Assembly (NCBI GenBank): GCA_000711775.1
Contig: ARYC01000788.1
Span: 1-64,000, forward strand
Source: Oxytricha trifallax
Taxonomy: Eukaryota; Ciliophora; Spirotrichea; Sporadotrichida; Oxytrichidae
DNA: 64,000 bases
Reading direction: 5' to 3'
Part shown: piece by piece, positions 1 through 9,186 of the stretch
Position numbering within the stretch: the stretch's first letter is position 1
Layout of the letters: the number at the start of each line of letters is the position of its first letter
Notes under the pieces: model-generated
The model's database searches: none
The model's input: the letters and a program-made list of their open reading frames with translations, nothing else
What the model was told of the DNA's origin: nothing
Translations under genes and position numbers: made by a program

Positions 1-544
1 AATGTAAACACAGCCTCGTCAGCATGAATAAACTTAGTATTATTCTATTATGCTCTCTGCCATTTAATTATAAATATAATTTAAGTTGTTGTTGTAAAAT
101 GGCAGAGTGAAATCAATTACTCTCTTGATACGATTTACACCTTTATAAGAGATACAGCTTCGTTTATAAATGTTTGCAACAGATTATGCAGACATCTTCA
201 ACTCAGGGAACTGGCGATGAAACATAATAGCTCATTAGTCGAGAGAGAAGTGAGCCCAATACTTCAAAGTTTTTTCATTAATAAGATAGTCAATATGCTT
301 CAATAGAAACTTTGACTTCCTCTTAGGCTAAGAATTCAGCTATTATTCCTTTAATTACACAGCTTTCAAGCAGTGAGACGAACAGTTGATGGACTACGCT
401 TTAAGAGCAGTGCAATAGACTTATAGTTCAGTACTGGTTTGACATATTCACTATACATATCACATACATAACGCAGTTAAACACTAAATCTATATACTCT
501 TCATCATAAATAGACCCCAAAAACTTGTAATTTTTGTCTCGCAT
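1..544 (-). pseudogene. TBE transposase fragment, frameshifted
   Basis: N-terminal part of the TBE 42-kDa DDE transposase (start ATG at 544). It matches the equivalent protein in TBE copy 2: MRDKNYKFLGSIYDEEYIDL here, MRGLGSVYDSEYIDLLFKLR there. About 25 codons in, one base seems to be missing relative to copy 2 (TTTAACTGCG against TTTAAGTTGCG), and the original frame then meets TGA near 435. Similarity continues in the shifted frame to the window edge. The copy is therefore probably inactive, barring an assembly error. Confidence 0.7.
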
Positions 545-619
545 TTAATTAATAACCCCTAACAAATTCCCTACAAATCAAAGCACTTATAAACCTCATT
601 AAGGGGTTTTGGGGTTTTG
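1..619. mobile_element. TBE transposon copy 1, right end only
   Basis: Right-hand end of a telomere-bearing element cut by the window edge. The terminus reads as a G4T4-type repeat ending at 619 and is followed by AAT, matching the 3-bp ANT target duplication known for TBEs. Bases 1-540 align by eye with 6720-7250 of the complete copy further right, including the transposase reading frame on the minus strand. It interrupts the minus-strand gene at 623-8494, whose coding frame runs right up to the element, so it probably lies inside another IES of that gene. Confidence 0.85.
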
Positions 620-622
620 AAT

Positions 623-3600
623 TGTCTCCATTCTTAAAGTCCTTGAATCTCTTGAAAAATTTAATGTCACGCATTGTAAAATCTTCCTCCGTGTTTAATC
701 CGTTTAAGAGTATTTTTTGTCTGTCTATGATGCCATTGTTGTAGAAACTTTATGAGATATCTAAATGTCTACCATCTGCAACTGCAACGAATTTATATAA
801 TTTAGAATTAATAGAAGCTCACAATGCATTAGGCAATGTAAAATATGAGGGCATTCGAGAATTCTCATTCTATTTTACATGTAATTAAAGTGAAATTAAA
901 TGAGCTAATAATTTTACATTAAATTTAGCTTGATGAAGGGTCTACAAGGGTTGTATGATTCTCTGCATATTATCTTCTATCGCAACTTTATGCTTAGACT
1001 GTTAAATCTGTTTCTCAATTAAGGCGAGCATCTCCACTTAAATGAAGAACTTGAGTTCCCGTGGGTCAATGCTAATAGATTTGACATCATCTGGAAATAT
1101 AGCCTTGCCTTCGTCATCTCTCTAGACAATAGTGCACTCCCAGGTGTTCTTTTTGGTTTCCATTTGCTTTTAGTTTTGACCTCCGTCCTCATTTACTTAA
1201 ATGCTGTTATCTTTATCTAAAATTATAAATAAAAATTAGAGACCATACTCAAAGTTTAATAGTCAAGATAATCAAAAATATCAAATTATAATGCTGCATT
1301 TATTCACTCAATAAATTTAATGACAAGTTAAATATTAGAATCTAAATAATATGTTAAAACCATTTAGTCTTATTCTATTTTATAAATATTAATATATATT
1401 CAAAACCCCAAAATCCTTTCAGTTGTTTGATTGAGTTTTTGATTGATAAAAGTAGACTATTAAGGCATACTTTATTAAGGTTTATGTAGGGTTTTTATGT
1501 TTTAATATTAGTAATTTAAGTGAGTATAAGAAGCGAGTTTTTAAAATATTTCACACAAACATAAGCTTAGAGTCATGTGGCAGTTCTCTGAATTTTATCT
1601 TTCTAAGTTGATGTTTGATTGTATCTATTGTTTATTAATTCGCTTAGCTTGGCTTAATAATAGTTGAGTATGCAAGTTCTCTGACACCTCCATTTATTTT
1701 ATTTTTATCGAGATATAGCTTGATTCTCTGCTTAGAATCTCTCTCACCCCTGCAGCTAAAGTAATCGTTTCTTGGCATGTCGCTCTCTATTATTATTACT
1801 GCTAGAGCCCAGATATCCCATTAAGTGTCTCCATCTCTCCAATCATCTCTCTCTGGAAAATATCCAGGAGTACCGTACACATTTCCTTATGCAGAGGCTT
1901 GCACTCTTTGAGCTCTGTTGAAGTCTATAATATAAACTCTAAGTGGTTTAAAATTAATCTTAATATTTTATGGTTTTAAGTCTCTATGAACATAACCTAG
2001 CTTGTGAAGCTCTTCAATCCCCTAAACTGTCTGCTATACTATCTAGCTAATTTATCTCTGACATTTATTATCAGATATGAATGCTCTGTAAGTCATTTCT
2101 AAAAATGGAAGCCTGAAGGTTACATGATCTTTACCAAGTAAAATAGAATCAAGCTATATGATATGCCTGCACTCATTTAACTTTGCCTTTTTTAAAGAGC
2201 ATAATACTCATTAGCAAATTCCATTTGGAACTTGTCATCAGCAAGGAAGTAATTGAATGGATATATCTTATAAGCATATTAGTCATCAGTAATAACTCTC
2301 TTCTCTATTTTATCTTCAAGAGTGAGATAACTTTCTAGGCAAGAATCTAAGTCAATAATTTTTAATATAGGAATCTTCATTGCCTCTATTTTAACCATGA
2401 TTTTATTGATATCAGAGACTGGAAAGTTCTTGACTGCTTTCTTCATTTTAACTTACTTCTAAACTTCAACTCGAAGAGACTCCACTAGTTTTCTTGATCT
2501 TCTCTTTTAGAGGAATCTATTCCCTGTAGGTTCATGAATAAAGACAAAACTTTAATTGTGCTTTTTATTTAGTGCACTTTGAGGTCTCTAGTATGAGAAT
2601 ATGGCTTCTCACAGAACTCACAGACATACTTCCCATCTTTCTTTTAATGCTTGAGATATAACCTTGGCATATCGTTGTATATATCTCTCAAGTGTCTCTT
2701 ATAAGTTGACTTGTAAGGGAAAACTTTATTGCATTCTTTGCATTAATAGTCAACTTTGGCTGGTATTTATTAATGCTCTATGGCTGATCGTTTAACCTCC
2801 TCCTAAATTTGCAAAGCTTCTTTGATAACCTCCTACTTAACTTATATTTAAATCTCAAAGCTAGACTGGTCAAAGTTGTCATAAGTAGCTCCCACTGAGT
2901 ACAAGCGTCTCTGGTCTCTACTTTTCTTGGTTGCTGGAATGATAACTTTTATTGACATGACCCAAGTAATGCCGCTCTTCTCAAAAGGTTAGCGCTCATT
3001 TTAGTTTGCTGATATATTTTATTATAATAATGATAAAATCTACCGAGATAAACTAATATAGTAAAGTATAAGACACTCTGTAGATTCTTTGCTGAGACGA
3101 AAGAAAATTAACTAACCATAAAAGACTGTAAGTTGACATATTTTATGAGAATTTTATACATTTTAGTAAATTAATTACTCCTAATGAAGTTTTGTTTCTC
3201 TAGGAGGTCCTCCAAATCAAGTTTGAACTTAATTGGAGGTAAAATTATTAAGCATTTTTAAATTTAATATGCTCCTAATTAAGTTTTAACCTTAAAATTT
3301 AACTCCTAATATAGTTCGAACTTTATTTGGAGGATCTCCTAAAATAATTAAACATTATAAGGAGCAATTTAATGGAGAAAGTTTGATAAATATGGAAATC
3401 AATATGTGAAACTTGGAACAAGTTTTTCAATGCTTCTCCTCATATCTTTTCAAGGTTGACCTCCAGTAGGGTCTCCCTATTTAGTAGTAAGATTTAATAA
3501 ACTTAGAATGGATATCCATAATTTTTAATTTCATTAACATTTCTAGAAAGAGGAAGCAAGATGGAGTATATGAATGATGCAATGAAGAGAATTCAATCTC

Positions 3601-6600
3601 AAGATTTAATAGGAAAATTTCGAAGTAAAGAGGACCTTTATAGACATTTGATATAGCAAGGTAAGTTCTTAAGTAAGATTAATAAATCCATTATAGTTGG
3701 ATTGTTATTGCCAGCTCAGGAAGGAACAAAAATCTCATTCTTAAAAGCCTTACTGAGCGAAGAGAAAAATGCTTTTAAGTCTAATAAAATTATGATGATA
3801 GATGTTCTCCCCGACACCCCTACCCCTAGCGAGCCTTACACCCCTACCACCCCTACCCACCCCTACCCCTCCCCTACCCCCCCATAAAATATGCCATTTC
3901 ATATGAAAAAATTGACTCCCACAGCCTGAATCGAATTCCTTCGTGACATCTCGATTTCATGACCATTTATACATACAAAAAATAACATACAATTTTCAAA
4001 ACTTTTTCTCCAACTATAATTTACAAATACGATAAAATTTTTTAATTTTGATAAGTTTTACTTTGTCCACCGACTTTTTCTCACATACTCCTATTGGAAA
4101 AATATGTATTAATAAATTTCTATTTAAAAAAAAATTTTAATTATTTTTATTGACATAACATACATAATTTAACTTTCAAAAAATTAATCTCTTACATCAC
4201 CGTCATTCAGCATATTTCCAAAAAGTAGCATGATTAATTTTATATTTTTATTTTTTCAATTTTATTCTGGCTCATTTACATTTTTTTCATAAATCATAAG
4301 TTTGTTAAAATTACAATTTACTTTATTAATAAAAAGCAATGTTTTTTGATAATATTCTTTGAAGATCAGGTTGAAAAAAAGTTTTGAGTGCTGCAACAAC
4401 CTATTGTCCTCCTCCTGCCCTCTAGCATTATCTGGCTCAAGAAGTTCAATGTCCAAATGGAACTAACGCTAACTCATTTTAGAAAAATATGGTACCGAGA
4501 TATGATCCGTTAATCAAATTAAAGGCTAATAAGCATCATACAAGCCAATATCGAGTTGTTTTCCTATGCTAGACAGAATAAATCTAGATCCTTTTGGAAT
4601 TATTGTCATACCTGTTCCAAAAATTCTCGTTTTCACTATAGTATTAACCTGAAGAGGAAGAAAAATACTTTGTTTAACCTGATCTTTAATGATTGATATA
4701 ATATAATAGAAAATAATAAATAGAATTTACGAACTGTATTGATTTTTATTATGCATGTAGAATGAAGTACTGGTAAATTCAAATAACATTAGTTTTAAGT
4801 TTTTTACTTTACTTATTAGTACAACAATAAGATCAAGATAAAAAAAATAATATTTAGCATTAATGTGATTGAATATAAATGGAGAAAATTTAAAGGTTTA
4901 ATGGATGATGCTTTGACTTTTAATTCTTTTTACTTTATACATCTTTACTAACATAAATTGAAAGATAATTAATTTTAATAAAATAACTATTAAAATGTCT
5001 AAAATAATTGAAATAAATATGTAAATATTTATGTATGAAATAAAAGTAAGAGATTTATAAAAAAATTCTTTTTCTTAATATGAACAAACTTTTGGTTAAT
5101 TTGAGTTGAAAGTTTACTAAAAGACGATCTATTTTTATTTACAGAATTTCAAATAAAGTAAATTGTAATTATAACAAACTTACGATTTATGAAAAAAATG
5201 TAAATGAGCCAGAATAAAATTGAAAAAATAAAAAATATAAAATTAATCATCTACTTTTTGGAAATATGCTGAATGACGGTGATGTAAGAGATTAATTTTT
5301 TGAAAGTTAAATTATGTATGTTATGTCAATAAAAATAATTAAAATTTTTTTTTAAATAGAAATTTATTAATACATATTTTTCCAATAGGAGTATGTGAGA
5401 AAAAGTCGGTGGACAAAGTAAAACTTATCAAAATTAAAAAATTTTATCGTATTTGTAAATTATAGTTGGAGAAAAAGTTTTGAAAATTGTATGTTATTTT
5501 TTGTATGTATAAATGGTCATGAAATCGAGATGTCACGAAGGAATTCGATTCAGGCTGTGGGAGTCAATTTTTTCATATGAAATGGCATATTTATAGGGTA
5601 GAGGAGTGGGGTAGGGTGTAAGGCTCGCTAGTAGGAAGGGTAGGTTCGAGAGAACAGATAGAACCTAACTACCCTGAAATATCAGTGACAAACCTATATG
5701 ACGATGCTATGAGTGATCCGACGTAGCTCTCTACCTTCCATCAAAGCTACAGCTCTCTAATAAGTTGCCAGAGAGAAACTTCTTCCTTGGTATTCTTGCA
5801 ACTCTGAACCTGAGTACTTAAATGAAATTATTTAAGAAACTCACAAGAAACGATACAGCATCTCTCCTGAAGAAAAAGAGAAAAAAGGTATTAAAATAAG
5901 TACACCTGACTGTAGGAACTTCAAAAGCATCCTTTCATCTCAAGAAGCTTAGGCCTTCTAATTTTATAGAAAAACCTGGTACTGCTATTTACTTGATGAA
6001 AAAGCGCAGCAAATTAAACAGAGAGAGAAAGTCTTATGTAAAGCATGAATTGAGAAAGAGACTCTACAAAGATTTTTAAAAGACAGACGAGATGAACATA
6101 GATGCAGGGGTTGGCACTAAGAGAAGAAACATGGGTCCAAGCAAGCCTTAAGAGGAAGAAAAGAAAGAGAAGCCAAATCCATTTAAGGGCAAATTCAATA
6201 TGTGAACTTATTCATTCGTTTAAATCTAATACTTATTTATATACACAAAATATACCTTCTCTTGCGCATACTTTAGCTTTATCATCGCTGACTCTTTTAG
6301 CAGCACTCTTTATAAATTCGACTGTATCTATCTTCAAGTCGTGCTCAGATGGTAGAGAAGCAATTTCATATAATGACCTTTCAATAACCCCCAATATAAT
6401 TCAATTCCATTGAACTAAGGGCAGTAAGGAACATTAAATTCAGGTGTTATATTTAGCCTTTCATATTCCTTCCTTGAGTCTTTAGTTTTATGAACTGACA
6501 AGTTATCAACGAATAGAATAATCTCTTAGTCAGCGTATTTGTCTCTGAGTTATTGTAAGAACTTAATATATTATTCAGTCTTTATAGAGAGAGGGTGAAT

Positions 6601-8494
6601 AACATAAGTCTCTAGGCCACAATCTTCACTGATTCCACCAAGGATTGCATGAGTTTATATCTTAACCTTTTAATCATAAACTTCTATATTACTATACCTC
6701 TTGTACCAAGACCTTGATATAAATGTATTGAATGTAAATACAGCTTCATCAGTGTATGAACTTTATATTATGCTCTTAAGACCTCTGCATTTAATCGAAT
6801 ATATAATTTAAATTAGTCTTATAAAATGGAACATTAAAGTCAATCACTCTCTTAATGCGATTACCTCTTGTAAGATATTCCATTCTTTTTATATATGTTC
6901 GCTATAGATTAACAGATATGTGAAGCTCAGGAAATTGGCGATGAAACATCACAGCCCTCTAGGCTAGAGAGAAATGAGCCTAGTATTTAAGAGTGTTATC
7001 ATTAATAAGATAATCGATATGATGCTGCTAAAATTTTAGAGTTCTTTTAGGCTTAGAATTAAGATGCTATCTCTTTAAATTCAATGCTAAAAGACAGTGA
7101 GACCTCACAGTTGCAGGAGATACATAGAGGAGCCTTACTATAGACGTATAATTTAGAACAAGCTTAAGCTAATCACTATAATCATCACATCCATAGCGCA
7201 ACTTAAACAATAAATCTATATACTCACTGTCATAAACAGACCCCAAACCTCGCATATACTCACTTAAATACTAATATTTAAATATTAAACCCCTACATAA
7301 ATCCTATTAAAACCCTAATAAAGTATGCACTAATAGTCTACTTTTATCAATCAAAAACTCAATCAAACTACTGAAAGGGTTTTGGGGTTTTGATTGCATA
7401 AAGTTTAAATTTCTATAAATTGTTTTTTTTCTGTTATACTATTAGAAAAGTAAAGTAAAAATCAATTAGAATTTATAAATAATCTATTCTTAAAATGAAT
7501 TAAGATCTTATTATTCTACATATTTTCCTAATAATAAATTATGGGAAGATAATCATATTTTTAATTAATCTAGCCTGACATATCCATGTTTTGGGTGATA
7601 TGCAATCTCCTATGGCTTCAGCATTTTGATTTTCTTATCTTACCAGGCTTGAGTGGATCCTTGGTTTATTTATACTATGCCTCCCTCTTTTCTGTTATCA
7701 ATCTTTGTAAGTGCTTCTCCTCCTTCTATTTCTTTATTATCAAATAGAAATTATTTATGAATAATATATTCGAAATAATTTACTTGTTACAGAATGTCAA
7801 ATATGAAAATCCTTAAATCAATCAATTGATATACCAATTATTTATTTTCATATTTTCAATCGAAATATTTTTATCCTAAATAAAACGAATAATCTCATTA
7901 TAAATTATTAGTTTCTAGTTTGCACAATTAAATAAAATATAACCGGCATTTTATTTGTTATAAAATTTTACAACTTATAAATATCTTTTATTGTAAAGAC
8001 TTGTATACTAATCATTATAAATTTTTAATTTAATGCCCTTAAATGAAATACGCAATAACAATAATGTTCACATCGAATTTCAAGAACGGCACAAATGTAC
8101 CATCAGTCGTTTTATATTAAATTAATTTATCTTAAATTTATGCATTATAAGATAATTAGAAAGTGTTATTAATTAGAAATTGAAAAAATACTATTAACTT
8201 TTTATTTAGTTTCTTTCCAAAGCTGATTCTAATATTCAGATTTATTCGAGTCCATCTTCTCTCTCTTTTCATTATAGATCTATTCAAGTTATTCAACCGC
8301 CTTCAATTACAACATCTTCAGTAAAAATTAACTTTAATTATTAATAATTTATTTACTAATTGGTATGATAATAATATACACAATTAATAAATAATTAACA
8401 TTTTCAGTGGCTCTTTTTGAGTAGTTTGATTTTTAGGAGGAGATGAAAGCTTATTTTTTTAGTTCTTTTTACCCGAAGTTTTTTATCTTTCCAT
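623..8494 (-). CDS. Gene of unknown function split by a TBE-bearing IES (partial)
   Basis: Family not recognised. Start ATG at 8494, followed by a basic Ser/Lys/Gln-rich leader (MERQKTSGKKNQKNK). The segments are 8494-8403, 8322-8210, 7735-7568, 1219-927 and 829-623. Each neighbouring pair shares a pointer (ACTGAA, AAAGAAA, TAGAT, AGCT), and joining at the pointers keeps one frame throughout, e.g. GYVRLD joined to KDNSIQ across the 6.35-kb IES. The predicted protein is charged, with a helical stretch near LEQIYNEKREKMD and a later segment KFVAVADGRHLDISQSF. The gene continues left beyond TBE copy 1, so the C-terminus is missing. What is seen: open in-frame coding segments. What is inferred: all belong to one gene. 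Confidence 0.75.
830..930. other. IES, pointer AGCT
   Basis: About 101 bp of AT-rich DNA flanked by AGCT at 826-829 and 927-930. Removing it with one pointer copy joins TLHQA to SINSKLYKF in frame on the minus strand and removes an in-frame TGA. Confidence 0.7.
1401..1530. repeat. TBE copy 2 left terminal inverted repeat
   Basis: Begins with a telomere-like C4A4 block. Shares, with few mismatches, the motif TTTGATTGAGTTTTTGATTG and the following AAAAGTAGACTATT with the inverted copy at the other end. Similarity continues less exactly to about 1530. Confidence 0.88.
1551..2958 (-). CDS. TBE zinc-finger/protein-kinase ORF (57-kDa type)
   Basis: Start ATG at 2958 (MSIKVIIPATKK). Two C2H2 zinc fingers follow, around CKECNKVFPYKSTYKRH and CEFCEKPYSHTRDLKVH. 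A protein-kinase domain comes next, with catalytic loop HRDLKPQN near 1985, metal-binding DF(N) in place of DFG, activation-segment GTPGYFPE and the helix-F motif WDIWALA near 1800. Stop TGA at 1551. This matches the known TBE ORF that combines zinc fingers with a kinase. The finger frame and the kinase frame differ by one, so a frameshift lies between about 2640 and 2012; the copy may be inactive or the assembly may hold an indel. Confidence 0.85.
3807..5715. mobile_element. Nested inverted-repeat (foldback-type) element
   Basis: Arms of about 500 bp, roughly 3831-4329 and 5150-5640, are near-perfect reverse complements, e.g. GACATCTCGATTTCATGACC at 3945 against GGTCATGAAATCGAGATGTC at 5514. 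They flank about 800 bp of unique AT-rich DNA. The outer tips are C/G-rich, with CCCCTACC-like repeats on the left and a shorter degenerate GGGTAGG version on the right. The element interrupts the TBE 22-kDa ORF. No transposase was recognised, so it is probably non-autonomous. Exact ends and any target duplication are uncertain. Confidence 0.8.
4262..4700 (-). other. Coding-like remnant inside the nested element
   Basis: With TAA/TAG read as Gln, one minus-strand frame runs from about 4700 (IIKDQVKQSIFLPLQVNTIV) through GTGMTIIPKGSRFILSSIG and LDIELLEPDNARGQEEDNR into the left arm, ending at 4262. A single TGA interrupts it near 4517. The composition looks protein-coding, but no family was recognised. 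It could be the decayed ORF of the element or a captured gene fragment. Confidence 0.4.
6212..7255 (-). CDS. TBE 42-kDa DDE transposase
   Basis: Start ATG at 7255 (MRGLGSVYDSEYIDLLFKLR). The second catalytic Asp lies in LFVDNLSVHK near 6510, the pattern of IS630/Tc1-type transposases. The third acidic residue is in FNGIELYWGLLK near 6390. The upstream region GISEDCGLETYVIHPLS fits the core fold. After WGLLK the protein-like frame shifts by one (continuing as SLYEIASLPSEHD to the TGA at 6212), so this copy may be broken near its C-terminus. TBE transposases are known to be needed for genome rearrangement in Oxytricha. Confidence 0.88.
7252..7392. repeat. TBE copy 2 right terminal inverted repeat
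   Basis: Reverse complement of the left end, strongest over the outer 85-90 bp and fading inward to the start codon of the transposase. Ends in GGGTTTTGGGGTTTTG followed by ATT. Confidence 0.88.
7736..8216. other. IES, pointer AAAGAAA
   Basis: 481 bp of AT-rich DNA between TTTCTTT at 7729-7735 and 8210-8216 (AAAGAAA on the coding strand). Excision joins NQLWKE to IEGGEALTK in frame. Confidence 0.7.
8323..8408. other. IES, pointer ACTGAA
   Basis: 86 bp between TTCAGT at 8317-8322 and 8403-8408. Excision joins KEPLK to MLQLKAVEQLE in frame on the minus strand. Confidence 0.7.
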
Positions 8495-9186
8495 TTTGAT
8501 AAGTTAGATACAAATTAAATTTTAGAAATTTCTTTGTGCACAATTTAAAAAATACTACAAATTGCACTTTTATAGTATAACCAACTAATTAATATTAGTT
8601 TTTATTCTGAATTTCACCTTATTTATAAACATATATTTATAACTGTTGATTTGATATATTGTATCATGATATTGAGAAATGAATAAGTTTAAATAAATGA
8701 TAATAATAATAATTAACTCACATCGAGAGCTCAAGGGCTCTCCGATTATAATTGATGTTAGTGTTAATTCACACAGATAGTTTCACTTCTGCCAGGGCGC
8801 TCTCACATCCTGCTCATGTGCATCACAATAGTCTGCTTGCATCACTTGTATCTTTTTCATCAGACTAAAGGTGACCAGAATCTGACTTGTGACCAGTATC
8901 TGACCAGTATTTCCTTCTGATGGAGGAAAACGCTCCCTTATCAAATTAGAAAGCCAGACTGCCTACAGGAAGACCTCGAGAGTCTCTACTAAGCAATATC
9001 CGGTGTATTCAGGAAGATTATCCAACCTTAACAAATGTTAGGCAAACTCAGTAACTCACAAGGTGAGTACACTTCGCTCGCCGTCCCATCTATTAACTTT
9101 TTAATTTAATAATTGAATAAATGATTAAAATTCCAGAGATAAAAATATATTGTAAAATTTAAGTGATAATCTATTTTAAAGTGATT
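8495..9186. other. Intergenic stretch with a GC-rich block and hairpin
   Basis: No coding frame recognised. From about 8697 a TAATAATAATAATTAA tract leads into CACATCG and a hairpin (GAGAGC, loop, GCTCTC). Then follows about 330 bp that is far less AT-rich than its surroundings, with short repeats of the type TGACCAGTATCTGACCAGTA. The block ends abruptly near 9090. A related tract-plus-hairpin occurs at about 17623. Its nature is unknown; it could be a repeat-family copy or a structured RNA. Confidence 0.45.

Larger units (their letters stand above)
3561..6205 (+). pseudogene. TBE 22-kDa ORF split by a nested element
   Basis: The N-terminal half starts at ATG 3561 (MEYMNDAMKRIQSQDLIGKF) and runs open to about 3806. 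The C-terminal half re-opens near 5716 (DVALYLPSKLQLSNK) and ends at TGA 6203-6205. The intervening 1.9 kb is an inverted-repeat element. The C-terminal half is strongly basic (KKKRKK, KKRSKLNRERK), fitting a nucleic-acid-binding role, but the function of this TBE protein is not established. The ORF is convergent with the transposase, with 6 bp between their stop codons. Confidence 0.75.
1401..7392. mobile_element. TBE transposon copy 2, complete with nested insertion
   Basis: The element starts with CAAAACCCCAAAATCC at 1401 and ends with its inverted counterpart at 7392. It is flanked on both sides by ATT (1398-1400, 7393-7395), the 3-bp target duplication typical of TBEs. It carries the three known TBE ORFs: a zinc-finger/kinase protein (minus), the 22-kDa protein (plus) and the DDE transposase (minus). 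Published TBE1 is about 4.1 kb; the surplus here is the 1.9-kb inverted-repeat element inside the 22-kDa ORF. TBE transposases are known to act in developmental DNA elimination in Oxytricha; whether this copy is competent is doubtful given its frame breaks. Confidence 0.92.
1220..7572. other. 6.35-kb IES carrying TBE copy 2, pointer TAGAT
   Basis: The minus-strand pointer TAGAT occurs at 1215-1219 and 7568-7572 (ATCTA on the plus strand). Excision fuses GYVRLD to KDNSIQVNE without a frame change. The IES comprises TBE copy 2 plus about 180 bp of AT-rich flank on each side, so the transposon either sits inside a pre-existing IES or defines it. Confidence 0.75.
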
